The notes beneath the pieces are model-generated. The model had not been told where the DNA came from. It made no database searches and was given only the letters and a program-made list of their open reading frames with translations. A stretch of DNA of 64,000 bases from RI-153 sp041391225 (GTDB lineage Bacteria; Chloroflexota; Anaerolineae; Caldilineales; Caldilineaceae), in assembly GCA_041391225.1 (NCBI GenBank), contig JAWKOL010000028.1:1-64000 (forward strand), written 5' to 3'. The translations under genes and the position numbers were made by a program. Positions 30,132-40,300 of the stretch are shown here, in pieces (position 1 is the first letter of the stretch; each line of letters starts with the position of its first letter).

Positions 30132-30880
30132 TTACGTGCCGACGACGATGCCGCCGTCCACGCAGAACAACGCCGTTGACGAAAGATGCCTCGTCACTTG
30201 CCAGCCACAGGTAGGCGTTGGCCACGTCGCGCACCGTGCCGGCGGCGGAGAGGGGTCTTGCCTACCATGCCGTCGTAGATCTGTTGTGGCATCTGCGCCG
30301 TCATCTCGGTTTCGATGAACCCCGGCGCCACGGCGTTGACGCGTATGCCCTTTGGCCCCAGTTCGCGCGCCCACACCTTGGTCATGCCGATGACGGCAGA
30401 CTTGGTGGCTACGTAGTTGGTCTGCCCGAAATTGCCGTCGATGCCTACCACGCTGGAGGCGTTGAGGATGACGCCGCCGCCCTGGTCGATCATCTGTACG
30501 GCCGCGGCCTGACCACAGTTGTAGACACCCTTGAGGTTCACGCTGACCACAAGATCGAACTGTTCTTCGGTCATCTTACGCAGTTGGGCGTCGCGGAGCA
30601 GGCCAGCGTTGTTCACGAGCACGTCGAGCCGCCCGAATTGGGCCACGGTGCGGTCGATCAACTCCTGCACGCTGCGCCGATCCGCCACGTCCACCGGGAA
30701 GAAGACAGCCGAACCGCCGTCCCTGCGGATCTCCGAAGCGGTGACCTCGCCCGCCTCCACATTCACATCGCAGACGACCACTTGCGCGCCTTCCTCGGCA
30801 AAGCGTCGCGCCGTGGCTTCGCCGATCCCCCGCGCTGCGCCGGTGACGAGGGTGACTTTGTTTTGCAAACGATTGGTCAT
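30132..30880 (-). CDS. Short-chain dehydrogenase, FabG-like (frameshift near 30240)
   Basis: About 249 residues behind caggag. SDR signatures: NAD(P)-binding TGAARGIGEATA (residues ~13-24), NNAG (~90), catalytic Ser in ILNASSVVG, and YxxxK in TNYVATKSAVIG, followed by RVNAVAPGFIETEMT, all typical of 3-oxoacyl-ACP reductase-type SDRs. Frame slips near 30240. The true ending in other frames is LASDEASFVNG, then VDGGIVVGT at the stop (30132). Not adjacent to fatty-acid synthesis genes, so it could equally be an acetoacetyl-CoA or sugar/alcohol dehydrogenase. The 200-base spacer 30881-31080 to its right holds no clear gene. Confidence 0.85.
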
Positions 30881-31080
30881 TGGGGCGTCTCCTGTTTATG
30901 GAGAAATCAAGTAGACATCGGACAATTGAGGAGTGAGCACGCCCGCGTGCGACTCAGCCGGCACGAGGCGTGCCTACTCCGCATACGACGACCTCTATCT
31001 GATTTATCTATGCGTACCCGTTGCGCGTGGGGCTTACGCCACTTGCTCCTGTGAATTGCGTAACTCCTGGCGCATGCTTT

Positions 31081-32907
31081 TCATTCTACCGGTTCAATCG
31101 CCAATCGCACGTTCCCTGCTTGCGCCGGTTCGCGGACGGTGAAGACGATCCGTCGCACGTTGCGCGAGCCGTGGGGCATGTCGATCTCTGTGTGCAGATC
31201 AACGCGGGCCGACACGTAGTCGGCGTCGTAGCCCACGCGCAGGTGACCGCGATCCCCGCGGATGACGAGCGCGTCGAAGCCTTCTTCCACCGCCGCGAAG
31301 ACGGTCAATGCCGTCTCGAAGGGCGCGGGGCCGTCTTTGAAGCGGAAGCTGTCGGTCAGTTCCACCCAGCCGTGGGGCGCCTCGCGGTGGAAGACGATAC
31401 GCCGTTGCAGGCTGTCCAGCCCGGCTTCGGGCGGATAGACGGCGGCCATCTCGATGGCGAGGACGTCCTCGGTGTCGCCGGTGGTGTGCTCGATGAGCGT
31501 GGCCGCGGCGGCTTCGCCTTCCATCTGCAACTGTGCATTGGGCGAGGGGACGGAGTGGCCCAGCGACGAGTTGACGAAGTGTTCGTAGCGTTCGGGGCCA
31601 AAATAGGCTTTGGTGTAGCGTCCGCGGCCCACGTCAGGGATCACCGATTCCTGTTTGAAGTGGACGATGACGTTGCCCACGTCGTTCTGGTTGTGCATTT
31701 CGCCGTTGTGGCCGCCCTTAGCCGCCAGGATCAGACCGTTGGGATCGCCGGGATCGGCGCGGGCAATCATCCACATCATGCCGCTGTACCACTCGTGGCG
31801 CGCGGTGACAAGTTGCTTCGGCGCATCAGCGGGCAGTTGCCAGAAGGTCTTGCGCAGTTCCCATTGCAGCACGTCGCGGGCACCGGCGGCAGGCTGGGTG
31901 TTGGCCAGTGCGGCCAGTTCGGGCAGGTTCATGCGCTGGGCGAGGAAGGCGAGCAGCGAGCGTTCCTGGATCACCTCGGCGTCGCAGTCGGAGAAGTTGA
32001 CGTAGCGACCCGGACTCATGATCGTGGCGGCAGGGAAGCGCGCCACCTTGCGCACGATGTCCAGATCGAGGAAGTTGACGCCGCCGCCAGTGCGTTCTTC
32101 CACCAGATGCCCGAGAATGACGTAGTGGCCGAAGCCGTAGCCCCAGTAGCCGGGGCCTTCGGTGGAGCCGCCGTCGGGATCGAAGGTGGCGAGGTAATCA
32201 TCGAGTGAGCGCGCGGCGCGGGCGATGATCTCGGCGAGGCGGGCGGGGTCCTGTTCCACGTAGCAGGCCGCGCCCACCACCCCGGCGTTGCAGACCGCGG
32301 TCCAGTTGTTCACGGTGCGGGCGCGGCTGTTGTGCAGCCACCAGTGATCGTGGCGTTCGAGGTAGGGCGTGAGCAGGCGACGGTCGATCTCGTCACGGAT
32401 GCGCTTGCTCAGCCGCGGCTCAAGGACATCACCCAGCAATGCGTCGAGTTCGGCCAGTTCCAACCCGGTCGTCGCCGCGCCCAGGTCGATGTAGGGGCGG
32501 TGAATGTCGGTGAGTTCCCATTCGTGGGCGGGGTAGGCCCAACTGCTCTCCTCGCACATAGCCCACGCCACATTGAGGATGGGATCGAGGAAGCGTCCTT
32601 GATATTCCAACGCCTCGCCCAGCGCCAACGCGGACAACATTGTGCTGCGCTGGTGGCGCGGATCCTGGTATCCTTCACGGCGTCCGCTGCGCACGAACTC
32701 CAGCCACAACGTCGCCGGCAGGAACGGGATCGGCGTGGCTGCTGCCTCCTCGGCGTGGCGGATGGCCAGCGTGACCGCGTCCTCGCCCAGGCGCTCGCGC
32801 ACCGCCGTCCACGCCGCCCTGTCCGCCGCGGACGGAAACGGCGGCCAATCCGGCTCCGCCTGCCGCAGCGCAATCTCTACGTCGATGGGGTTGTAGGGGG
32901 TGAGCAT
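31081..32907 (-). CDS. Heparinase II/III-like polysaccharide lyase
   Basis: 608 residues from ATG 32907, which overlaps the stop of the upstream glucuronidase (TGATG). A longer in-frame reading to 34053 is an antisense-free shadow of that gene and is not used. The N-terminal half is alpha-helical, as in the alpha/alpha-toroid of heparinase II/III and alginate lyases (HDHWWLHNSRARTVNNWTAV, STEGPGYWGYGFGHYVILGH). The C-terminal half is beta-rich, with AAKGGHNGEMHNQNDVGNVI, a stretch typical of this lyase superfamily. No signal peptide. Predicted to cleave uronic-acid-containing glycans by beta-elimination. Partners: GH2 glucuronidase and propeller protein. Confidence 0.7.
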   Translation of the reverse strand: MLTPYNPIDVEIALRQAEPDWPPFPSAADRAAWTAVRERLGEDAVTLAIRHAEEAAATPIPFLPATLWLEFVRSGRREGYQDPRHQRSTMLSALALGEALEYQGRFLDPILNVAWAMCEESSWAYPAHEWELTDIHRPYIDLGAATTGLELAELDALLGDVLEPRLSKRIRDEIDRRLLTPYLERHDHWWLHNSRARTVNNWTAVCNAGVVGAACYVEQDPARLAEIIARAARSLDDYLATFDPDGGSTEGPGYWGYGFGHYVILGHLVEERTGGGVNFLDLDIVRKVARFPAATIMSPGRYVNFSDCDAEVIQERSLLAFLAQRMNLPELAALANTQPAAGARDVLQWELRKTFWQLPADAPKQLVTARHEWYSGMMWMIARADPGDPNGLILAAKGGHNGEMHNQNDVGNVIVHFKQESVIPDVGRGRYTKAYFGPERYEHFVNSSLGHSVPSPNAQLQMEGEAAAATLIEHTTGDTEDVLAIEMAAVYPPEAGLDSLQRRIVFHREAPHGWVELTDSFRFKDGPAPFETALTVFAAVEEGFDALVIRGDRGHLRVGYDADYVSARVDLHTEIDMPHGSRNVRRIVFTVREPAQAGNVRLAIEPVE

Positions 32908-34683
32908 CACGCATTCCATCTCTTCTTCAGCACATGCGCCACCATCTTCGGTCGCCGATCCCGCGTAAACACGCCTTTGTAGTTGTAGCCGTTGACGCGG
33001 CGGTTGCCCTGGCCGGTTTTGAAGTCGGCGAAGTTCCAGATGTGCATACCGGCCACGAAGGGACGGGCGTCGGCGGCGTCGAGGTAGCCGCTGATCATGG
33101 CGACCTGGTATTCTTCGGTCCACAGTTCGGCGGGTTCGGCGTGGCTGCCGGGGATGGTGTCGGCCCCGAACTCGGTGACGATGACGGGCTTGCCCAGCGC
33201 GGCGTGGAGGGCGTCCAACTCGGCGGAGATGAGCTTTAGCCCTTCGTCCAACTGACCACCCTGGGTGTACCAGCCATAGTAGCGGTTGATGCAGACCACG
33301 TCGGTGAGTTCGTGCCATTCGTTGGGGCTGCCGTGGACGCCGACCAGCGTCACCAGGCGGCTGGGATCGAGTTGACGGGTGAGGCTGATCAACTCGTCGA
33401 AGAAGGCAGTGGTCTTCGGGTCCACGGGCATGGGTTCGTGGGAGGCGAAACGCTTCATCATGTCGGGGGGGAAGGGTTCGTTGGCGACGCTCCACATGAT
33501 CACGCTGGCGTGGTTCTTGTCGCGGGCCACGAGTTCGCGCATCTGCATCTTGCACAGGTCGAGGCGGGTGCGGATGCCGGCGTCGTCGCCCTCGAAGAAG
33601 AGGCCCACAGCGGGGATCTCGTCGATGATGAGGATGCCCTCGCGGTCGGCCATGCGCATCTCTTCTTCGGAGTAGGGGTAGTGCGATGTGCGGTACGAGT
33701 TGGCGCCGATCCACTTGAGCAGGCTGTAGTCTTTGACGAGCAGGGGCAGGTTGAGGCCGCGCCCGCTGATGGCGAAATCTTCGTGGCGGCCAAAGCCTTT
33801 GAGGAAGATCGGTTCGCCGTTGAGCAGGATCTGATCGCCTTGCACGGCGATGGTGCGGATGCCGACATCGAGGCGGTAGCGGTCTACGGTGGCGTTGCCG
33901 TCTTTGAGGGTGACGGTAAGCTCGTAGAGGTGCGGGTTGCCCGGCGCCCACAGTTGCGCGTCCTCTACTTGGAGTACGGCCTCGGCTCGGCCACCGTCGA
34001 AGTCCACTGTCGCTTCGACCGAGGTGACACCGTCTTTCAGGTGGAGATGACACGAGCCGCCGACGCCGCTCTGGTCCACCACCACCCGCACAAGACCGCT
34101 CGACCCGTCGATGTCGGTGGTGACGGTGACGTCGGCGATGTGCTGTTGGGGGACGCTGTAGAGGTAGACAGGACGGTGCAGCCCAGCGTAGGGGAAGAAG
34201 TCGTAGCTGGCCGATGGGTAGCTGCCCATGAGCGCAAACATGCCGCTGGGGACGTTGCCGGGCGGCACGCGGGTGGGCTTGAGTTCATTTTCCACGGCGA
34301 TGCTGACGGTGTTTTCGTTGTCCCAGTTCAGGGCGTCGGTGATGTCGAACTCAAACGGCAGGTGACCGCCTTCGTGCGCCCATGCGCTGCCCGTTGACCC
34401 AGACTTCGGCGTGGTAGACGGCGGAGCCGACGCGCAGGCGTACCCGCGATCCTTGCCACGCCGCGGGGATGCAGAAGGTGCGGCTGTACCAGCACAGGCC
34501 CAAATAGTCACGCAGATCGCCGTGTTGTTCGTTCCAACTGCCGGGGACGGCAATCGGTCGGGCATCGGGCAATCCCTGCGCCCATGCGCCGTCCGCGCCC
34601 GCGCCGTCGGGATCGGGCTGGAAGTCCCAAATGCCGGAGAGTTCGAGCAGGTTGCGCACTTCGTTTTGTTGTGGGTAAAGCAT
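32907..34683 (-). CDS. uidA: Beta-glucuronidase, glycoside hydrolase family 2 (frameshift near 34380)
   Basis: About 592 residues, ATG 34683 with aggaga upstream. GH2 architecture: a sugar-binding jelly roll (LSGIWDFQPD, VPGSWNEQ, YHAEVWVNGQRMGAHEGGHLPF across the frameshift), an Ig-like domain (LVRVVVDQSG, LWAPGNPHLYELTVTLKDG), and a TIM barrel. The barrel has NGEPIFLKGFGRHEDFAISG, NSYRTSHYPYSEEEM, acid/base Glu in VIMWSVANEP and nucleophile Glu in PVIVTEFGAD, then MHIWNFADFKTGQGNRRVNG. The RTSHYPY and NFADF stretches are characteristic of glucuronidases within GH2. Intracellular (no signal peptide). It removes terminal beta-glucuronic acid from oligosaccharides. Confidence 0.88.
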
Positions 34684-34735
34684 GAGGATCTCCTGTTAAG
34701 GATGGTGAATGGAGATTGGGGGCTGTGGGATACGA

Positions 34736-34790
34736 AAGATGATGGGATGATGGGATGATGTGCGTCCATCATCCATCATCTCATCATCTT
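34736..34790. terminator. Palindromic terminator, 'gatgatggg' type
   Basis: A 25-base arm of gatgatggg words (34736-34760) pairs with catcatccatcatctcatca (34767-34790) around a 6-base loop. Touches the stop codon of the propeller gene, which it would terminate. A similar palindrome lies at 57431-57489. Confidence 0.65.
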
Positions 34791-35958
34791 ACTGGTTGAC
34801 CACCTCTGCCACATCGATCACATACATCTGCCGCGTCTCTTCGTGGGCCGAGTCGATGCAGATTGCGGTGCCGTCACGGTTCCAGCGCGGGTGCAGATCG
34901 CAGCGGATCTCGCCGTTGAGTTCAGGCGGCGCGTAGAATTGACCGATGTCGATGCGCTGGTAGGTGTCGGGCCGGTAGAGGATCAGTGTGCGCGCCGATG
35001 TTTCGGGATCGGGATAGGTGTCGGTGAGGATCCAGCGCCCGTCGGGGCTGTATGAACAGTGCCCATCTACAGTGAGAACGCCGGCGCCGACGGAGCGTAC
35101 GTGTTCGCCGCCATCGGTGTAGAGGTGGTAGTGGCGTTCGTCGTTGTGGCGCGCCCAGGCCAGGATGGCGTCGTCGCCGCGCCAATCGTAGTGGGAGACG
35201 TAGCCCTCGTCGGCCAAGATAGCGATGTCGTTGCCCTGGGGATCGGCGGTGAGCAGGCGCGTGTACCAGCCTCGCTGGCCTGGCTGTCGCCAGCGGTGCA
35301 GCATGGCGAAACGTTGCCCACTGCGGCTGCATTGCAGGTGATTCACCCAGTGTTCGGCGTCGCGCATGGTGTCGTGTGGGCGCAACGCCGCCAGTTGGGC
35401 CAGGCTGATGACAAGCTTATGCTTGCCCGTGCGCAGATCGATGTGATAGACGCCGTCGTCGTCGGGCGCGTTTTGGCCGACGGTGGGATCGTCGACGCCT
35501 TTGTAGCCGTAGCCGGGCCGAGTGCGATCCAGCCGGGCAAAGTTGAGCGACATGGCGTAGCGTCCCTGGTTGTCCACAGCATAGACCGGATGGGGCAGGA
35601 CACTGTGCGCGCCTGTCTCCACATCGAGGATCACGGCGACGAAGTGATCGTCTTCGCTCGTGTTGAAGATGATCGTGTGCGCCGGATCTGATCCCAGCCA
35701 CTGGAGCATACACGACTGCTGCCAGCACCAGGCCGCCGTCTCGGCCAGCGGACGCCAGCGGTTGCCGTCCGTGGTGTCGATGAAGCCGATCTGCGCCGTG
35801 TCGCGCGCCGTGGGCGGGCGATGCTGAAAGGTGACGCGCATCCCCAACAACCGGCTACCCGCAGCGTCCCAGGGCGTCTTCTCGTAGTAGCCGAAGAAAT
35901 GCCGAAACGGCGCATTCGTGATCCGCTCGACGGGGCAGGGATGGGTGGTGTGGGGCAT
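34789..35958 (-). CDS. Beta-propeller protein, oligogalacturonate-lyase-like
   Basis: 389 residues with ggaga upstream. Repeated blade-like units (GRYAMSLNFARLD, DGVYHIDLRTGKHKLVISLA, HCSYSPDGRWILTDTYPDPE, HPRWNRDGTAICIDSAHEET and RQMYVIDV) indicate a TolB/WD-like propeller. The order 'FGYYEKTPWD ... MLQWL ... EDDHFVAVILDVETG ... HPRWNRDG' resembles the oligogalacturonide-lyase group (Pectate_lyase22), where His and Gln side chains hold Mn2+. I cannot confirm the metal site, so a non-enzymatic propeller is possible. Context with a glucuronidase and a heparinase-like lyase supports work on uronate oligosaccharides. Confidence 0.6.
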   Translation of the reverse strand: MPHTTHPCPVERITNAPFRHFFGYYEKTPWDAAGSRLLGMRVTFQHRPPTARDTAQIGFIDTTDGNRWRPLAETAAWCWQQSCMLQWLGSDPAHTIIFNTSEDDHFVAVILDVETGAHSVLPHPVYAVDNQGRYAMSLNFARLDRTRPGYGYKGVDDPTVGQNAPDDDGVYHIDLRTGKHKLVISLAQLAALRPHDTMRDAEHWVNHLQCSRSGQRFAMLHRWRQPGQRGWYTRLLTADPQGNDIAILADEGYVSHYDWRGDDAILAWARHNDERHYHLYTDGGEHVRSVGAGVLTVDGHCSYSPDGRWILTDTYPDPETSARTLILYRPDTYQRIDIGQFYAPPELNGEIRCDLHPRWNRDGTAICIDSAHEETRQMYVIDVAEVVNQ

Positions 35959-35984
35959 GGGAATGTCTCCGGGTTCAGGGTGAG

Positions 35985-36086
35985 GGGTAATGCGTGATTC
36001 GTAATGCGTAATTCGTCAACGAAAATGCTTCCCCGTAGGGCAAATATATCGTCAACCAATTACGCATTACGAATTATGCATTACGC
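35985..36086. repeat. Long 'taatgcgtaatt' palindrome
   Basis: taatgcgtgattcgtaatgc near 35990 pairs with its near-complement gcattacgaattatgcatta at ~36064-36083 over a ~45-base centre. The right arm overlaps the last codon of the epimerase gene, so it doubles as that gene's terminator. Confidence 0.6.
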
Positions 36087-36924
36087 CATCTTCCGCCAAC
36101 TATACTTCGCTTCCCAACCAAAAAACTCTTTGATCTTGCTGCAATCGAACACCGACTGGTGTGGTCCGTGGCCGGGGCGAAGTTGGCGCCGGGGCCGTAG
36201 CGGGTTTCCACCGCCTCTTGAATGGGGACATCGATGCAGGTGTCGGCGGCGGCGATGAGGAAGACTTCGTGGCCGCTGCTTTCGCCTTCCAGGGGCGGAA
36301 GGCGCCCGCCACGTCGCGGGCGTCGATGTAGCTCCAGAAGTTGCTGCTGCCTTCGCTGGGGAAGTTGCGGCGGCGTGCTTCGAGCCGGTGGTATTCGTCG
36401 GGCGGGATGACATTGTTGATGCGCAGGCTGCAAATGGACATGCCCGGGTAGCGGGTGATCAGCGAAGTGGCGATGACTTCGCCCATGTACTTGCTCAACG
36501 CGTAGGCGTTGGGCGATTCCACTCGGTCCGCTTCGTTGAAGGGGAAGCGCGGCGGCAGATCCTCGGTGGTGAGCCAGCCGGTGGCCATTTCGCTGCTGGC
36601 GTAGATGAAGCGGCCCACGCCGAAATCGCCGGCGGCTTGCATCATGTTGTAGGTGCTCATCACGTTGTTCTGGAACGTCCCCTGCCGCGAGTAGCCGCTG
36701 GGCGATGGGTTCGCCGCCAGGTGGCAGACGCCCTCTGGCCGCACCTGCGCGAAGACGTCGTAGACTTCGCCGGCGTCGGTGAGGTCGATCTGGATGAAGC
36801 CGCCCGGCAACGCCGTGGACGGGCGCATGCGGTCGACGTTGATCACCTCGTGGCCGGCGTCGGCCAGTTCCTTCACGGTATAGCGTCCGGCGCGTCCACT
36901 GCCGCCGGTGACGATGACACGCAT
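36081..36924 (-). CDS. NAD-dependent epimerase/dehydratase (two frameshifts near C-terminus)
   Basis: About 281 residues. An extended SDR with Rossmann motif MRVIVTGGSGRAGRYTVKEL, CHLAANPSPSGYSRQGTFQN, Ser in YASSEMATGW and catalytic YxxxK in NAYALSKYMGEVI. After FWSYIDARDVAGAF the frame slips twice: the second frame gives EVFLIAAADTCIDVPIQEAV and the third ends KIKEFFGWEAKYSWRKMA at 36081. A sugar-nucleotide epimerase or uronate dehydrogenase would fit the glycan locus. Sequence alone does not decide. Confidence 0.8.
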
Positions 36925-37057
36925 GGGAAAGGTCCTTTCCAGTGGGGCGGCGCGTGGGTTGTGGATGCGCTGCGGCGGAATGTCCTGTTCTATTGTCGCA
37001 CGGAGCGCGGAAATCACAAACTGGTGTGACCTGGTGCGATTGGGGATCGGTATTGGG

Positions 37058-37142
37058 ATAGAACGCGGATTGGGCGGATCGAGCGGATCGGGGCGGATTG
37101 TCTGTGTTTTAATCCGCCCAATCCGCTCAATCCGCGTTCTAT
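37058..37142. repeat. 'attgggcggat' palindrome
   Basis: atagaacgcggattgggcgg on the left matches the complement of cccaatccgctcaatccgcg on the right, with a small duplicated insert in the left arm. Located in the divergent spacer 36925-37369, directly beside a family B element. Confidence 0.6.
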
Positions 37143-37145
37143 TTT

Positions 37146-37248
37146 TGACTCTACTGCGAAAAGTCCGACTTCTGTGTGATTTGCGGTTGCTCCTCTCCTA
37201 AGAGAAGTCGGACTTTTGCGCTTGAGCGACCTTTTTGCAGTAGAGTCA
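37146..37248. repeat. Palindromic repeat family B, copy 1 (103 bases)
   Basis: Begins tgactctactgcgaaaagtc and ends ttttgcagtagagtca. The outer ends and the inner gtccgacttct/agaagtcggac segments are inverted copies. Copies 2 (58177-58279) and 3 (59101-59203) have the same length and nearly the same bases, including the asymmetric cgcttgagcgacc segment. Confidence 0.85.
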
Positions 37249-37262
37249 TTTTTAGCAACTGA

Positions 37263-37291
37263 TTGAGAAATGCCGCGAAAAACGCGATAAT
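37263..37291 (+). promoter_or_regulatory. Sigma-70-like promoter for the PHP signalling gene
   Basis: TTGAGA (37263-37268), 17-base spacer, GATAAT (37286-37291). Faces the gene that starts at 37370. Confidence 0.5.
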
Positions 37292-37369
37292 GCTTAGTGA
37301 ACAAAAGCAGTCTCCATTCGTATCCTGTCGCGAACCTGCGGCGGAGCAACCACCCCAGAAACAACGCCT

Positions 37370-40300
37370 ATGCTCGAAACCATCCCGGTGAATTTCCACT
37401 GCCATTCCATGTTCAGCGACGGCGATCAGACGCCTGAGGCGCTGGCCGCACATTTGGCCGCGGCCGGGGTGCGCTATGCCGCGCTCACCGATCACGACAG
37501 CCTGGAAGGTTTCCGCGTTTTCAGGAGGCGCTGAAGAAGCGCGGCGTGGCCTGCCTGCCCGGCGTGGAGATCACGACGCAGTTCCGCGAAGCGAGGCGCA
37601 TCTGCTGGGCTACGGTTTCGATCCTCAAGACCCGGAACTGGCCGCCACGCTCTTCTCGCTGCGCCAGATCCGCGATGTGGGCGTCCACAGCATCGCCGGG
37701 TCGCTGCGCAGGATCGGGACCAATCACCCCGTCAACGGCGAGGACGGCCCGTCCGCGAGCGCAGCGCCGCACGGACGGCTGGAGATCGGCGATGCCATCG
37801 CGCTGATCCACCGCGCCGGCGGGCGAGCGTTCTGGGCGCATCCGCTGCTCTACGAAGCGGATCTTGCGCAGTTGGGCGGCTGTGTAGCCGAACTGAAAGG
37901 CAAAGGGCTGGACGGGCTGGAAGCGATCTATGCCTCCTTTTCCGACGAGCAGCGCGCCGATCTGCGGCGTCTGGCCCAGGAACACGATCTGCTTGTCTCC
38001 GCGGGGACCGATTTCCACGCTGTCCACGGTGTGGGCAGCCCCACCTACGTGATCGACATGCCGCGCACGACTGGGTTCCGCTGCGCGCTGCGCTGTTCAA
38101 CGGCCCAACCTTTGCCGCGGACACACCTGATCTGGAACAGCCTGCGTCGGAGGATCGCCCAGCGCCGCCGAATCCGCCCGCCAAACCGCATCACTTCCAG
38201 CGCCGTTCGTACGGGTTGCGCATCCTGCTGCCTGCGTCCATCGCCACGCTGCTCTTTTTGGCCGCGATCTGGGGCGTCATCTTGCCTTCGTTCGAGCAGA
38301 GTCTGCTGGAACGCAAGCGCGAACTGATCCGCGAGTTGACCAATTCCACCTGGAGCATCCTTGCATCGTACGAACGCGACGAGCAGAACGGCCTGCTCAC
38401 CCGCCAAGAGGCGCAGTCCCTCGCCATTGCCCAGGTCGAGGCGCTGCGCTACGGCCCCGAAGGGCTGGACTATTTCTGGATCCAGGACATGCAGCCGCGT
38501 ATGATCATGCACCCCTACCGCAGCGATCTCAACGGGCAGGATCTGGCCAGTTTCACCGATCCGCGCGGTGTCGCCATCTTTGTTGAGTTCGCCGATCTCG
38601 TCCGCCGCGAAGGTGAAGGCTACATCGACTACGTGTGGCAGTGGAAAGATGATCCTTCGCGCCTGGAACCAAAGGAATCCTACGTGCGCGGCTTTGCACC
38701 GTGGGGCTGGGTGATCGGCACCGGCATCTACATCGACGACGTCCACACCGAGATTCGACGCATCGAGCGCAACCTGGTCAACACGTCGCTGGCCATCTCC
38801 GGCGCAGTGGTGCTGCTCATCCTCTTTGTGTTGCAGCAGAGCCTGCGCATCGAGCACGAACGCCAGGAAGCGTTGGAGACGTTAAGCGAATCGACCGAAC
38901 GCTATCACACGCTGATCGAAGCCACCACCGAAGGCACGCTGTTGATTTTGGACAGTCGTTGCCGCTACGCCAACCCCACCTTCCTCAGCATGACCGGCTA
39001 CACCGAGCGGCAGTTGGAATTTCTCGATCCGGCTGATCTGCTGCCGCGTGAAGCCGAAAACCAACCGCTCTGGGATCAGCTTGCGCAGCCCACCGGCGAA
39101 CCAGCCGCGGACGGCGGCGCGTTCGAGGGTGTGTTGCAACACGCCGACGGCCGCCTGATGGAGTGTGTGCTGGCGCTGAACTCGATTGTCTTCGCCGCGC
39201 AGCATGGATTCATCCTGATCGTGCGCGATCTGGCCCGACAGTCGGCGCTGCTGGCTGATGTCCCTGTGATGCGGGCGGCGCAGGGGGTGCCAGTGGGCGT
39301 CTTCCGCGCCAGGGCGGCGCGGCGGGCGTCTTTGCTGGAGATGAACGCCGCGGCGCGGGCCTTCTTCCACGAAACGCAGCCGGCGCTGGCCGATCTCTTC
39401 TCCGACGACGCCGAATTCGAGTCTCTGCTGCACACGCTGCAGAACGACGGCGCTGTGGACAGTCACCTAATCCACGTGGAGACCAGCGACGCCAGCGCGC
39501 GCTTTTTGTCGTTGTCGGCGCGATTGGTGCGCGACGAGGCAGGCCACACGCCGTACATCGACGGCGTGGTGGACGACGTCACCGCGGCGCGGCGACAGCA
39601 GGCGGGTCGCGAAGCCCTGATCGAGCGGTTGCAGACGTCGCTCCTGTTCCTGCACGAGCCGATCCGCAGCCTGGGCCGCGATCTGCTCACGTGCGACATG
39701 CACGCCCCCATCGAACAACTTGCACGCCAGATGACGGCCCGCAACGTCACCGCGGCGCTGGTGATGAGCCAGGGGACCACCGCCATCGGCATCGTCACCG
39801 ACCACGATCTGCGCGCCCGCGTGCTGGCCAAAGACGTTTCGCGCCACACCCCAATCCACACGATCATGAGCGCGCCGCTGGCCAAGATCTCGGAGAACGC
39901 GCTGATCTACGAGGCGTTGTTGCGCATGGAAGAGCGGGGTGTGCGTCACCTGGCGGTGGAAGATCGCGACGGCCAGATTGTGAGCGTGGTGGAGGCCAAG
40001 GCGTTGGTGCAGTTCCAGCGTTACGGCCCCATCGTGCTTTCGCGCGAGATCTCCCGCGCCGCCGACCTCGACGAGATCGTCCACAGCACCGAGCGGACGT
40101 CGCCGCTGGTCAAGGCGCTCATGGACAGCAGCGCGCGCCCCCGTCACGTCACCAACATGCTGGCGTCGATCTGCGACGCCGCCACCGAACGGCTGGTGCA
40201 ATTGGCCATCGAAGAACTGGGCCCGCCGCCCGCGGATTTCGCCTTCATCGCGATGGGCAGCGAGGGCCGCCAGGAGCAGACGCTGGTCACCGATCAGGAC

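Noticed and set aside
32908..34053. N-terminal extension of the heparinase-like gene to 990 codons
   Set aside because: The extra 382 codons overlap the GH2 gene in another frame, are Arg/Pro/His-rich, and the true start is the TGATG-coupled ATG at 32907.
31021..34397. Long plus-strand open frames (31021-32208, 33312-34397)
   Set aside because: Antisense to the intact heparinase-like and GH2 genes; no recognisable domain and low-complexity composition.
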